Part shown: in pieces, positions 30,991 to 41,788 of the stretch
How positions within the stretch are numbered: position 1 is the stretch's first letter
Layout of the letters: every line of letters starts with the position of its first letter
Source of the DNA: Trichomonas vaginalis G3
Lineage: Eukaryota; Parabasalia; Trichomonadida; Trichomonadidae
Direction: 5' to 3'
Length of the DNA: 64,000 nucleotides
Assembly (NCBI RefSeq): GCF_026262505.1
Contig: NC_067203.1
Coordinates: 7,626,001-7,690,000, forward strand
Translations under genes and position numbers: made by a program
The notes under the pieces: model-generated
The model's database searches: none
What the model was told of the DNA's origin: nothing
The model's input: only the letters and a program-made list of their open reading frames with translations

Positions 30991-31722
30991 TAGAAGAAAA
31001 TGATTTTTTCTCGATTTTTCTAGAAATTGAATTTTTTAAAAAAGAAAAAAAATCAAAACGTATACATTCAAGAAAGACTATAAATGAAGATTTTTCTATT
31101 TTTTTTCATTCTAAAACATCTTTTTTTGGATAATTTTTTTTTTAATAAATATGTAAGAAAGATTGAAGAAAAAGTAAATTTACTTTAAGAAAATTCGTTT
31201 TACATGATGTAAGACCCATAACAACTATAAATATTCAATTATTTAAAATAAAAAAGAAAAACAGATTAAATGTATCTCACATCAAAATCCATTGACCTAA
31301 GGATGTTAAGTTTCTGTTTTTAAAAGTTGATTTTTTTTTTTAATTTTAAGAAAATTAATAGCATGTTATTAGACAATAGGAGTGTAATGATATTGACTAA
31401 ACAGAAATGAGAGAATAGAGATATAATTTTGATAAGCAATATTGCGAACAAATTCTCAAGTAAAATCGCGATCAATAATTGAAAATTACGATCATGTACT
31501 GAAAAATGACGATCGAATTGAATGAATAGAATTATATCTAAGAAAAAATAAATTGTATTTAGAAGATGAACAAAGAAAGGTGTATGCTAAAAATCATTTA
31601 ACAATAAATGGAAATAAAACGAAATTGTTAAAAGAAAAAAATGAAAATTGTTAAATAATATATTATTTTTTAGTCATAACAATAAAAATATAGTAGTTAT
31701 AAAAGGAATTAGACTTCATATA
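30991..31722. other. Gene-free stretch inside the MULE
   Basis: AT-rich DNA between the left TIR and ORF2, with homopolymer tracts. Nothing recognised. Confidence 0.6.
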
Positions 31723-32063
31723 TCAATTCTTTTTCTCTGTAGATGTGGAACGTTTGCTTTTCGATCTCTTTCGATGAACTTGAAAATATAAGTTATTATC
31801 GCTGAGAATCCTTTCCGAAATAGGAGCTTTACGTTTAGGAGGATTGTCGGATGAATTTTGTTTTTCTATTGTTTTGATTTTGTTGTTATGGAAGATTTTT
31901 TCTTATTTTTTTCAGAATTTTGCTTGCTATTAACTGAAACTTGTTTTGACGGCCCAACAATAGCATTTGTAGTAGGAAGAATTCCCAATAACGAGCGCAT
32001 TTTCGATAATTGTTTTTCAATATGATCAAGAAGGTCCAGCTTATGTTCTAGATTACTAGACAT
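31723..32063 (-). pseudogene. MULE second ORF, frameshifted
   Basis: The start overlaps the end of the transposase gene by eight bases. The first 65 residues hold an N-terminal leucine-heptad helix (HKLDLLDHIEKQLSKMRSLL) and a Lys/Ser-rich tail. A shifted frame then stays open for about 45 more codons, rich in Lys, Arg and Ser, to TGA at 31723. The joint product would be a small basic coiled-coil protein of unknown role, perhaps a partner of the transposase. The tight overlap suggests co-expression, but trichomonad genes are normally monocistronic, so it may instead be a decayed C-terminal extension. Confidence 0.5.
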
Positions 32064-33975
32064 TTGATTTGTAGAAGGATTTTTGATTTTCTGGTTCTAA
32101 ATCTGTAGAGTCTGCAATATTTGAATTTTCGGAGCGAATTGGAGCATCTGAACCTTGATTTGTATCGGCTTGCTCAAAATTAGTTTGAATTGGAGTGGAT
32201 GAATTAAAATCTGGATGATTTAATGTTTCATTAAATAATGCCATAATTTTTTCTCTTTTTTCATTAATAAACTTAGTGATCATTGTATCTTTATCTGTTA
32301 GATCGATCGATTTGAGTATATCTGCATCATGAACTGGAATATTTTCGAACAATGAACTCGATTCTATGGAACCATATGGAGAAATCTCGTTCTGAGCCAA
32401 AGAAAGATCACTTACGTTGTATTGTTTGATAGAAAAAATTGTTTTCTCAAGTTCTTTTTGAAAGCAATAAAGAATATAATTTTTGTAGCTATCAGTGATA
32501 ACGGTTTTTATATGGCGCTCGATCTTCTGGTTATTTTTGATGGCGTTATATTTATCTAATTGGATTTGAGATATCTTCTTAATAGCTTCATAAATGTTTG
32601 GATGTTTTAACGAAGAAAATTCTGAATGCATACTCTCGAGGCAATCATTAGTGAATATTGCAGTTGCATTATTATATTGAGATATTAAATTGTAGTGCGG
32701 CAACCAAACTTTGTTGAAATAATCAATATAATCTTTGATCGAATCAACTTTATTTTGATTAATTATATGCATTGTAAGTACAAATTCTTCATGAGACATG
32801 AATGGAGTAATAGAATATAGCTTAAATAAAGAATTTTGTAAAGTATTGAAATTTTTTGTATAAAGTGCTACAAGTTTCCTGTGTAAAGCTTGTTTGAAAT
32901 GAAATAGGCATCCAATTATACGGACTTTAGGGAAAATTTGTTGAAGTGCCTCTATCATTCCCTTTTCAAAATCACAATGAATTTGAATTAGCTTTGAAAA
33001 TTGAATACCCTTGACAGTAAAAATATATTCAAATGCCTTCTTATAAGATTCAAATGTGCGGTTTTTCATGAATATAAATAAAAGTGGTAGATATTGATTT
33101 GTTGAAGGTTCACAAATCATAATTGTTAGCATCTGTCCTTTTTGAAAATGTTTTGGTGTAATTTTAAAAGTTCCATCGCAAAATAAATTTGTGGCTTCTT
33201 TTGCAAATTGAATTGCCTTCTCAAAACCAAAAAACATCGTCTCACAATTTGCTTGAAAATCATGGCCAATGAAAAACTGCTCGCCATTTATTAAACAAAA
33301 ATTAGCAATTTCATCGTCTGTAATTTTTTCTCCAACAGAAAATTTTCTGGACTTATTATAAACTTCCCTGACCAATGAATCTTTAATTAATGGGTTTTCA
33401 TCAGTACCAACAGCAAGTTCTGTCATAAATTTTTTAATCTGCTGAAAAGTGCCGTTGTCTTCAGAAAATTTTGCCATTGCCTTATTGTATATTTCTGTCA
33501 GAGTCATTGATTTATGAAGATCATTTTTTTCATTTTGTAACTTTTTAAATTGTCTGCATTCGGGTATATGTTCCTTTTGTAAATCTTCGGAAACTGAACT
33601 GTTCTCAATTTTAACTAAATAACGTGCTTGACAAGAATGATCGATGCAACGGTAGTAACGTTCAATATTATTTGAATTAATAATATTTGTATGATCATGC
33701 GAATAAAGCATATCTTTGCGAACAATTGTATCAGGATATTTTCCAGTAACTGCGGGAATATTTTTAACTGCAATATAACTAAAATATCTTCTGACAGCTT
33801 TAGATTCATTTTCGGCGTATTTAATATTAAAATATTGAAGAACTTGTTTGATTATATTCATTTTTCCATCTCTCGATGTTGATTTTTGGTATTTATCAGA
33901 TTGTTCCCTGATAAATATTTTATTTTCGTCTGTAAAGTTTGCTCTTTTTTGATTAAATATAGATGATTTTCCCAT
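32056..33975 (-). CDS. MULE transposase (639 aa), open frame
   Basis: A nuclear DDE transposase of the Mutator superfamily. The N-terminal ~75 residues are basic and helical. Residues ~107-140 form a FLYWCH/WRKY-like zinc region (YYRCIDHSCQARYLV...HIPEC). The MULE core follows: FCDGTF (Asp267), IHCDFEKGM (Asp335), a CLFHF segment (Cys356, His359) and NDCLESMHSEF (Glu447). The last ~100 residues are acidic and polar. No internal stop, and all three catalytic acids are present, so the protein could be active. The start is supported by an Inr TCATTT at 33980-33985, ten bases upstream. It is divergently placed from the third ORF, with a duplicated 63-bp segment between them. Confidence 0.9.
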   Translation of the reverse strand: MGKSSIFNQKRANFTDENKIFIREQSDKYQKSTSRDGKMNIIKQVLQYFNIKYAENESKAVRRYFSYIAVKNIPAVTGKYPDTIVRKDMLYSHDHTNIINSNNIERYYRCIDHSCQARYLVKIENSSVSEDLQKEHIPECRQFKKLQNEKNDLHKSMTLTEIYNKAMAKFSEDNGTFQQIKKFMTELAVGTDENPLIKDSLVREVYNKSRKFSVGEKITDDEIANFCLINGEQFFIGHDFQANCETMFFGFEKAIQFAKEATNLFCDGTFKITPKHFQKGQMLTIMICEPSTNQYLPLLFIFMKNRTFESYKKAFEYIFTVKGIQFSKLIQIHCDFEKGMIEALQQIFPKVRIIGCLFHFKQALHRKLVALYTKNFNTLQNSLFKLYSITPFMSHEEFVLTMHIINQNKVDSIKDYIDYFNKVWLPHYNLISQYNNATAIFTNDCLESMHSEFSSLKHPNIYEAIKKISQIQLDKYNAIKNNQKIERHIKTVITDSYKNYILYCFQKELEKTIFSIKQYNVSDLSLAQNEISPYGSIESSSLFENIPVHDADILKSIDLTDKDTMITKFINEKREKIMALFNETLNHPDFNSSTPIQTNFEQADTNQGSDAPIRSENSNIADSTDLEPENQKSFYKSNV

Positions 33976-33979
33976 TAAA

Positions 33980-33985
33980 AAATGA
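33980..33985 (-). promoter_or_regulatory. Inr of the MULE transposase
   Basis: TCATTT on the minus strand, immediately upstream of the ATG. Host-type initiator, unlike the start motifs of the Polinton genes. Confidence 0.5.
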
Positions 33986-34027
33986 AATGATGCAAAATTT
34001 ACGAAAACCGTTCGAAAATTGAATCAA

Positions 34028-34260
34028 AAATGAAAAGTAATACTTAAATGAGGAATTCTTTGAGATATTGGTCTTAGATTGAATGTAGCGTCATTCTTAT
34101 ATAGAATATATATTCATATCATCGGAAATATGATAAAAAGCATATAATAAATGTCAAAAAAGTGAACAAATAAGCAAAGATATTTTTTAAAAAACAATGA
34201 AAAGTAATACTTAAATGAGGAATTCTTTGAGATATTGGTCTTAGATTGAATGTAGCGTCA
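34028..34260. repeat. 63-bp direct duplication between divergent MULE genes
   Basis: Positions 34028-34092 and 34196-34260 are essentially identical (AAAAGTAATACTTAAATGAG to GAATGTAGCGTCA). The spacer is about 103 bp. It lies in the shared upstream region of the transposase and the third ORF, so it may duplicate promoter elements. Confidence 0.75.
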
Positions 34261-34296
34261 CAAATTTCACAAATATAATTTACTATACAATTTTAT

Positions 34297-34303
34297 TCAT
34301 TTT
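34297..34303 (+). promoter_or_regulatory. Inr of the third MULE ORF
   Basis: TCATTTT with +1 ten bases before the ATG at 34309. Supports that start. Confidence 0.5.
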
Positions 34304-34308
34304 TTAAA

Positions 34309-35414
34309 ATGGCTGACGACAGTCTGTATCAACTAACTCAACTAGTCAAGCATAATGATTATTCTTCGGATTCATTAAATCAACTTTATCAATGCATAAG
34401 TACAATGACAGAAAGATCAATTGGATGCTTGAATTGGGATAAATTTTTCAAAAAAATCACAGTGACTGATGAAGTTCTTTTACATTTTTTAGCATCCGTT
34501 TTAAACATTGAAAAGATATCAGAATGTTTCAAGGATTCTATTTTTTATCACAATATTAATCTTGAAAAATTCAGTAATTTAACTGAAACAGAACAACAAA
34601 CAATTTTAAATTCCTACAAAGCGGATAAATTTACATATTACATAATGTGCTCACAAATTGTAAAATCAAACTGGAACAATTTATCCCAAATTTTAGTTAA
34701 TATTGCAAATCAATATTTGCCATTTTTAGATGAAGAAAAGCAAATATATATATTTACTGAAATAACTGGCAATTATCAAAATTTTGAAATTTCAGTTGCA
34801 AACTTGTTACTTTTTTATGAAAACAATGAAGAAAAATTAAGCAACTGTTTTAATTTAACATTGTTCCAGCAAATTTATTCCAAAAATGGAATCGAGCAAA
34901 TGATATTTTTTGCTGCAAATACAATTTGTTGCAATAACACTTCTATCAATTTTTACAATCTCCTTGAAATTGAAGAAATGAATCCATTTGATTTTTTTAT
35001 TTCTCAATTCAATATAAAGAGATATTAAATTGCGATGATTTTCCAAAAGTTACAGAAGTAATCACAGGTTTAATCTCAGCTTCAAATATTAATGCTATTA
35101 TGCGAATTTGCCAAAAAATTTTGGATAAAATTACATTTTATAAATGTAATTATTGCCATATTACCTCAATATGGAATTTTATCACAAATGCAACAATAAT
35201 TCTTCCTGATGAAGATTTATTAATCAAATTATTAAAATTCATAGAAAAAACAGAAAAAGCAACAGATGAATTATTCGAACCGGAGAATGATTTGGGTTTC
35301 TATGAATATTTAAATTCGATTTTCTCAGATATTACATCTGCGAGAAATAAGCAATTTCTCTTGGAATTTCTAAATACCCATGAAGATGACTTCACTTATG
35401 ATCAAACATTGTGA
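34309..35414 (+). pseudogene. Third ORF of the MULE: unrecognised helical protein, one frameshift
   Basis: The first frame gives 239 residues. A second frame, open from about 35010 through 35414, continues in the same style, so a single frameshift near 35005-35030 is likely, giving about 365 residues in all. The sequence is Leu/Asn/Glu-rich and almost wholly helical, like an array of HEAT- or armadillo-type helices. No zinc, nuclease or ankyrin motif is visible. It lies inside the MULE TIRs, transcribed away from the transposase, with a host-type Inr. It may be a captured host gene (Pack-MULE-like) or a standard accessory gene of this family. Function unknown. The bases 35415-35738 after it are gene-free. 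Confidence 0.55.
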
Positions 35415-35744
35415 GGTCATTTTTGATCAACAAATTAATTGAAATTCCGATCAAAAAAATTCACAAATTGGATCAAAAAAATCGAATCTCAAGTTAAAAA
35501 TAAAAAATTTCTACATTTTTATCAAATTTAGATTTTTTTTTCAAATCATGCGAATTGATTGAATAATTGCATATTTTATCCCATGCATCTAGAAGTATGT
35601 GTAATATTTTTGCTTTCATCAAGAAATTGTCGAATTTGATCTTAATTTTTTTTGAAAAATATACTTTTAGAAAAAGAAATAGTGATTGAATAGCTGCCCA
35701 TGCTGTAAAAGGGTTATTTTTACAAGTAAAAAATTGTTATTTTT

Positions 35745-36650
35745 AGTAGTAGGATAGGAAGGGTTGTGTGACTTTTTTTGTTACGTCTATATATAGATGA
35801 AGGTATATTTTCACATCTTCTATATATAGATGATATAAAAATTTTTTCTTACGTTTTTTAAGTCATGAATTCGTAAGAAAGCGCGACATTATTAAATAAA
35901 TTAGTAATAAATATTATATACTAAACGCATTAAAAAATTAACATTAATTTTAAAATAATTTATTTTTTATCTTTTATAAAAGAAGCTATATATAGATGAT
36001 GTCAGATATTCCGCGATTAATTAAACATTGTTTAAATCCTGAATGGGTTAAACTTCAATTTAAAAATGAAGATTGTGAATTATTAAATGAATATGAAAGC
36101 CAAAATAAGCTAATGAGGTATAAATATAATGATAAAGAATATTTAATTTCATGGAATCAATGGAGTCATAATCAAAGACCTCATAAACGAGAAGAAGAAA
36201 TTGAAAATAATGAAATGGAAATCATTGATGACATTAAAGAGGATGGAATTCCTAAATTTTGTAGAAAAACCTTTAGAACTAAGTTAGGAGCATATAAACG
36301 TAGAGTATTAAATCCTGAATATCTTAAACATATATTTAAAAAGGAAGACTGTGAATTATTAAACGCTAATGAATATGAAAATGCTAAATCAAAACTGAGA
36401 TATAAATATATTGGAAGTGATGAAAGATGCAAAGATAAAGATAAAGTTTATACAGTTTCATATAATAACTGGCACACGTTAGGGATAAGAAAACATTTAG
36501 GAGATTATGGTAAAAGTTCCGAATTCTTCAAATCTAGTATGTATGAGAGAGTAAAAGAAATTAGAAATAATTATTTTCACGAATGAAAGATTCACTACCA
36601 TAATGAAATAAAAAAATTTTTTAAAAATAAACTTTAAAAATTATGTCTCA
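35745..36650. repeat. Left terminal inverted repeat of the Polinton
   Basis: The outer ~370 bp match the right end inverted with few differences, and a further block near 36550-36650 also matches. The right repeat is shorter overall. It contains paired CTATATATAGATGAAG/AGAAGATG motifs and the start of the first ORF. Confidence 0.8.
35996..36586 (+). CDS. Polinton TIR-linked ORF with a duplicated 60-residue module (196 aa)
   Basis: Unrecognised. Residues ~8-62 and ~100-160 repeat one module: LNPEW/LNPEY, a CELLN-EYE segment, RYKY, then YLISWNQW or YTVSYNNW. The conserved Cys, Trp and Tyr suggest a small DNA-binding fold of the kind attached to viral or homing-type proteins, but no metal site is clear. 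It starts within the TIR, so its 5' part is also present at the right end. A role in end recognition is speculation. Confidence 0.5.
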   Translation: MMSDIPRLIKHCLNPEWVKLQFKNEDCELLNEYESQNKLMRYKYNDKEYLISWNQWSHNQRPHKREEEIENNEMEIIDDIKEDGIPKFCRKTFRTKLGAYKRRVLNPEYLKHIFKKEDCELLNANEYENAKSKLRYKYIGSDERCKDKDKVYTVSYNNWHTLGIRKHLGDYGKSSEFFKSSMYERVKEIRNNYFHE

Positions 36651-36674
36651 GAATCAACATAGAACTTTAAGAAA

Positions 36675-37043
36675 CTAATGATTATTTGAATTTATGAAAT
36701 CAATTATCTGATTTACTCTTTCTTCAATCTCTTCTATTCTTTTTGTTAAATCATCTATTTTCATTAATGAGGTGATTCTTGATTGAGGAATAGATTTCAA
36801 ACTAACCACTCCTTTTATTTTTGAAATTTTGAATCCATCAACTTTAAACATTTTATTCAATTTACACGTTGTCAATTCTTCAAATAATTTTTTATTATTA
36901 GCATAATAGTCATTAAATTCTTCAACAGATGAAAAAATTTTTATTTCAGTAATTGGTTTAACAACGTTTATTTTTTGTTGAACATTTTCACTTTCATTTA
37001 TTTCTTCCTCCTCTGTTTCATTTATTTTTAAAATCGGTTTCAT
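36675..37043 (-). CDS. Small Polinton protein with C-terminal coiled coil (122 aa)
   Basis: Unrecognised. The N-terminal ~25 residues are acidic. The middle (FSSVEEFNDYYANNKKLFEE then a TTCKLNKMFKV stretch) looks like a small mixed alpha/beta domain. The last ~30 residues form a coiled coil (TKRIEEIEERVNQIIDFI). It converges on the first ORF. No signal or membrane segment. Confidence 0.5.
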   Translation of the reverse strand: MKPILKINETEEEEINESENVQQKINVVKPITEIKIFSSVEEFNDYYANNKKLFEELTTCKLNKMFKVDGFKISKIKGVVSLKSIPQSRITSLMKIDDLTKRIEEIEERVNQIIDFINSNNH

Positions 37044-37109
37044 TTATCATTAAATAAAAATTAGAATATAAGTGATGAAATATATTTTTTAATTAATATT
37101 AAATCAGAA

Positions 37110-37346
37110 ATGGCGGCAGGATTCTTTAAAAAATTATGGGATGGAATTAAGAAAGCTGCGGGTTGGGTTTATAAAAAGATTATTAAACCCGTTGCAAACT
37201 TTTTGGCACCAGTAGCGAAAACGGCAGGAACTATCATAGGTGGCGTATTAGGTACTAAAGCAGGTAATCCGGCGATGGGAGCACAAGCAGGTAACGCAGT
37301 TGGTGGAATTGCTGAAGGAATACTTAATAAAATAGGAGGTAGATAG
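37110..37346 (+). CDS. Amphipathic mini-protein A of the Polinton (78 aa)
   Basis: It begins MAAGFFKKLWDGIKKAAGW, a cationic amphipathic helix, followed by a glycine/alanine-rich hydrophobic part (GTIIGGVLGTKAG...). Membrane-active minor virion proteins such as adenovirus pVI start with comparable helices, and Polintons are known to encode small pVI-like proteins. A virion or membrane-lytic role is inferred from composition only. It faces the similar mini-protein B tail to tail, 30 bases apart. Confidence 0.5.
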   Translation: MAAGFFKKLWDGIKKAAGWVYKKIIKPVANFLAPVAKTAGTIIGGVLGTKAGNPAMGAQAGNAVGGIAEGILNKIGGR

Positions 37347-37375
37347 TGGAAAAATAAATTATTTTAAAATTATTT

Positions 37376-37591
37376 TTATCTTAGTATCGGTTGAAGTCTT
37401 TGATAAACTTTTTCTCCTTTATTTAAAACTTCTCTTATTGGGGCAGCTTTTGGTGTTATTGATTCAGCAACGTCACTAATTGCTTCTTTATTCTTAAATA
37501 TCCAATTTGCTCCCTTCTTCAATGTTTCCCAAACTTTATGCGCTCCTCTTTTTACTTTATCCCACAGTTTCTTAAATATACCTGCAGCCAT
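37376..37591 (-). CDS. Amphipathic mini-protein B of the Polinton (71 aa)
   Basis: It begins MAAGIFKKLWDKVKRGAHK, nearly the same N-terminal helix as mini-protein A. A second amphipathic helix and a basic C-terminus follow. The shared first ten residues point to a duplication or a common function of the pair. No known domain. Confidence 0.5.
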   Translation of the reverse strand: MAAGIFKKLWDKVKRGAHKVWETLKKGANWIFKNKEAISDVAESITPKAAPIREVLNKGEKVYQRLQPILR

Positions 37592-37659
37592 AGTTGATTA
37601 TTTCATTAAAATTAAAAATTCATTTTCATCTTTTAATTTTGATTTTTTATTTATAATAA

Positions 37660-39298
37660 ATGACGACTAACTATTTAGGTGCCAAACACTAAACCGATTA
37701 ATGGAAATGTGTTTCATTCATTCGAAAAGATAAATGAAATATTCGCAAAGAATGACGGTAGAAGATATTATAGAGAACTTGAAAGTTCATGCTATGACTC
37801 TGATGCTCCATATTTTGATGATAAACAAACTCATTTAAGAATTACAAATCCGGCTCATGATGTGAACCAATTAGGTGACACATATATTAAACGCAAAGTT
37901 AAAGCAACTCTAGTTTCAAATAAAGCTTTCACATGTGATGCCGCTTTTAAATGCATGCGTTTATTCGTTGGTTACAAATCATCAAATCAAAGCTTTAAAC
38001 AATTAGAAGTAGAAACCGAAAGAGGTGATGCCGGTTATCTTCAGATGGATTGCGCCCGTGAATCTTTCGCATTTGCAACATATAAACCAAAATCAGAAAG
38101 GAAAGTTAAAAAGTTTGTTCATTCGTTATATAATAATGTTCAAAAATATGATAACTCAGTATGTGGTAAATATATTGACCCTTCAGAAGTTTTCAAGAGC
38201 AAATGAAGAAGTTGATGTCACTTTTGATATGATTATTCCGGTAAATGATTTGTTAGCATTTCAGGCGTTCGATGATTATCCTAAATCATTTGGTGATATC
38301 ATTCTTAAATATTATGTTTTCAGGGATACTTTAGTATTTTGTCAGGTTGACCCGTTAAGAGTTGCTGATTTACAAAATTACGTTTATGAAAAGATAACTG
38401 ATGAAAATTATGAAAAGATTATGAATCATGTTTATAAATATGATCGCAAATTCCAACAAATCGGACTTCCTGCCAAATTAATTACAAGCTTAGCCGCTAC
38501 ATCTGCTGACGCAACAGTTGATGACGTTATTATTTCATGCACAAAGATGGAAGTTTTAGAGGATAAATGCATTACACCAGGATACGGTTTAATTGAAGAA
38601 TCAGTTAAAGCAATACCACGTTTATTCAGTAAGGAAGATCCATTCATGATTCCAGCTCAACATATTGACGTTCGTTCACTAAATGGAGGTTGCATCACTC
38701 CTGAAGGTATCAGCTCAGATTTCTCATACGCTCTTCATAATGTTACAGATGTTGTGTTAACATTTCCGAAGAATGCAATCAAAGAACGGTTTTAGAAAAT
38801 CCAATGCTTCGAGGTCTTCAGGTCACTATAGATTCCAGAAACTTCCCCGATCAAGCGATGACCACAGTGGGTGACATATTCTTTACACGTATGCTTCAAG
38901 CTTCTGATTTAGATGGAGTGAATGAATGCACAGAAGAATACGAGGACTCATTAACTAGACCACTGAATGCAGATAATGGCACGCCATTAGCTAGAACATG
39001 GAAAGACCAAACTTCATTCTTATGCACTATTCCAGTTCAACGTGATGGAGCGGGTATATTCTTTGATGGATTAGAAACTTTCAACTCACAAGTTACAGTA
39101 CAAGTGAAAGCTTATCCAATCATTCAGGGTGAAAATGACACTTACTGTTCAAAGGTGACAAATCCTCCTCAGGTTTGGTTTACTAGGACTACATATTGGA
39201 CATGGACACCGGATGAAGGTTTGAAATATCATCCAACAGGTACACCACCACAGTATAGAAGTTCATATGATGAAATATTGATGAATAGAAATGTTTAA
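37660..39298 (+). pseudogene. Polinton major capsid protein region (broken)
   Basis: Product type: double-jelly-roll major capsid protein, the main shell protein of Polinton-type particles. The readable parts contain long beta-rich stretches. They include a DMIIPVNDLLAFQAFDDYP segment, like the IPL..L.G.F..YP motif of such capsids, and an aromatic-rich C-terminal sheet (WFTRTTYWTW). The start carries the TAATAAATG motif typical of this element. It precedes the ATPase gene on the same strand, the usual order. Broken in a few places. Confidence 0.65.
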
Positions 39299-39322
39299 AA
39301 TTATAAATTTATTTTTGATTAA

Positions 39323-40147
39323 ATGGATTTAAATTCATCCACCCTTATGAAGAATTAGCAGGAGTATATAATACATACATAGATGATATGATTAATGAAG
39401 CATTGAGTGATAATAGAAATGCTCTATCTAAGGAAAAATTAATGAAAATTCCATATTCTGAATGTTACTTAAATTCAATCACTGCAGCAATTGGTAAACA
39501 AAATAAAGGTAAAACATTAACGATATTAAAACAAATTATCATTATTGCTAACACTTCCCCCCATTCACATGTGTTAATTTATATCAACCGTTCAGGTTCA
39601 CCTTCAGATGATACATTTGAATCTTTAAAGCATTTAATCAAAATTCCAATTATTTATTTATCACAAGAAGAAGCAGAAGATTATTTAAAAAACTTTTTAA
39701 TGTATAAAGAATTATATAATACAATCAAGAAGCAAGGATTAGAGGATAAAATTATTGATAAACAACGGATGAATTATTTGAAACACTTTCTATTTCAAAT
39801 TTTGATAGAGAATTTTTGCATTCACTCATTTTTCTAGATGATGCAGTGAAATCAAAACTAATAACAAATGAGAAATCATATTTTAATCAGTTATTAACTC
39901 AATGTCGACACATTCAGTGTTCATTCTTTATGGCTGTTCAATATTTCAAAGCATTAAGCACAAACATTAAATCAAATCTATCAACCTTTTCATTTTCAGT
40001 GGGTTTAGTCGTCAACAGTTGAACGTTATGCTTTATCAAGTGAATTTACCAATGAGCATTAATGAACTTTACACACAATATCAGCAATTAGGTGAACATG
40101 GAAAAATAATAGTTGATTTAAATAAAGGAAGTGTTAAATTTGATTAA
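39323..40147 (+). pseudogene. Polinton genome-packaging ATPase region (broken)
   Basis: FtsK/HerA-type (A32-like) ATPase that pumps DNA into the capsid. Visible features are the P-loop GKQNKGKT near the N-terminus and a Walker B-like LIFLDDA, followed by QLLTQCRHIQCSFFMAVQY, matching the C-terminal signature of this family. The ATG lies in TATTTTTGATTAAATGG. Broken in a few places. Confidence 0.7.
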
Positions 40148-40186
40148 CTTTTTATAATTAATTTTTATTTTTATTTATAATTAAAC

Positions 40187-41084
40187 ATGACAGAAATAGC
40201 AAATCTTCTACAGGTTCCATTAAAACAAGGACAAACAAAAAGGGTGCATATAATAGAACTATGAAAGTTCCTGATGGAATGAAAGAATTAGTTCATATTG
40301 TTGCTGGTCTTCAAAAAGATGTTAAACAAATGAGAAACGTTTTAACATTACCAGAAGCTCAAGCATATGCCAAACGTCATGGTCCAAATTGGGAAGCACA
40401 CGAAGCAGACATTACGGGTCCAAATGGAAAACCTGATGGTATAAATGAAGTTTTCGTTACTGATGGTCAAGGTAATATTAAAGTCATAAATGGTTATAAA
40501 TTAACTATATCTGATTATCCTAAACGTAAAGCATATAATGAACGTTATCCTATGCAATTTGATGAAAATGGAAAAGCTGTTAAACAATACATTGGAGAAG
40601 GTGAAAATGGTCCAATTAATTCATACCGTCATAATCCATATTCTTATTTCAATGAAGAATTAAATGCTTGAAGAGGGACCGGATGGATTACCACGATATT
40701 CTAACCAGTTTGATGGTCAATATGCAAATATTAGACCTGAAATTTCAGCTAAGAAATTCTTTAAAGTTGCTTTATTCGATCCAGTTTTCGCAAATGTTAA
40801 AGATGAACTTAAACAGCAATTCCAACCAATTATAGTAGCAAGAATTGCATCAGGTGCTTTATCTCAAGCATTCAAAGATTTAATTAAGAAACCATTATAT
40901 CAGCAACGTGGTTTAACTTATGATTTAGTTAAGGAATCAGATAAAAGAAAATTTGAGAAATCAGATGATTATAAGAATGCAATTAATGAATATATTCGGT
41001 CTATTAATTTACGATGAAACAGCTAAAAATCAACTTCATGAACAAATACAGGGAATAATAGATTCAAAAGTTCCAGCAAAATAA
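40187..41084 (+). pseudogene. Conserved Polinton protein of unknown function (broken)
   Basis: The readable parts include a helical N-terminus, a [23 protein letters not shown] segment followed by NGYKL and [14 protein letters not shown], and a basic C-terminal half (ARIASGALSQAFKDL). The DG-N-NGY-SDYP-R-YP pattern recurs in proteins of virus-like elements, but I cannot name a function. Placed between the ATPase and further virion-type genes, so a structural role is plausible. Broken in about two places. Confidence 0.5.
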
Positions 41085-41116
41085 AAGTTTAAATATATTT
41101 TTTTATTCGATTATAA

Positions 41117-41788
41117 ATGAGAAGACGTTTCACTAGTCAAAAGAACACTAACGCAAAAGCAGAGATTACGGTTGGTTATAACGTAAATGATGATAAATCA
41201 CGAATTATTCAAAATGTTAAAGTTAATGTTAGCCCTGAATTAACAAGGTCAGCAACTCAACCAAATTTATTAACTCGTGACTTACCGAAGAATGAGGAGA
41301 ATGAAGAAAACCATGAGAATGGAGACCCAATCATTTTATCTGAACCTGGTAAAGAACCTGTTGAAATTCCCACTTATCCAACATACCCCCCACCTCTTTC
41401 ATCAAACATCGAGAACCCATATAAAATAGACATTAATTCTGAATTAATGAAAATTTACCGTGATATAATAATTAATAATTATGATTCAATAATAAATTTA
41501 ATTGACCAATCCGGTTTAATTATTTTACCTTATGAATCATTAATTCACATTATCGCCATTCTTTGTGATGTTCAAGATTCAGACGTTAAGATTCAATTTT
41601 TCATAGATGATGAGGTTTCATGCTGCGGAACAGTTGCAAAAATAAATCCTATAAAGGATATTAGCACAATTAAGATATCAAAGAACGGAACAACAACTGA
41701 ACTTCATTTAACATATAATGATATTTATAATAAAATAGTTGATGAATATAAAATATCACTTGAAAAATTCTTTGTTAAGGCTATTTAA
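41117..41788 (+). CDS. Unrecognised Polinton protein with disordered N-terminus (223 aa)
   Basis: It begins basic (MRRRFTSQKN), followed by an acidic Pro-rich linker (~70-105, PTYPTYPPP). A compact C-terminal part (~110-223) with alternating beta and helical segments follows. The overall plan (basic tail, linker, folded domain) resembles virion accessory proteins. No family recognised. The ATG sits in a TTTTATTCGATTATAAATG start motif. Confidence 0.55.
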   Translation: MRRRFTSQKNTNAKAEITVGYNVNDDKSRIIQNVKVNVSPELTRSATQPNLLTRDLPKNEENEENHENGDPIILSEPGKEPVEIPTYPTYPPPLSSNIENPYKIDINSELMKIYRDIIINNYDSIINLIDQSGLIILPYESLIHIIAILCDVQDSDVKIQFFIDDEVSCCGTVAKINPIKDISTIKISKNGTTTELHLTYNDIYNKIVDEYKISLEKFFVKAI

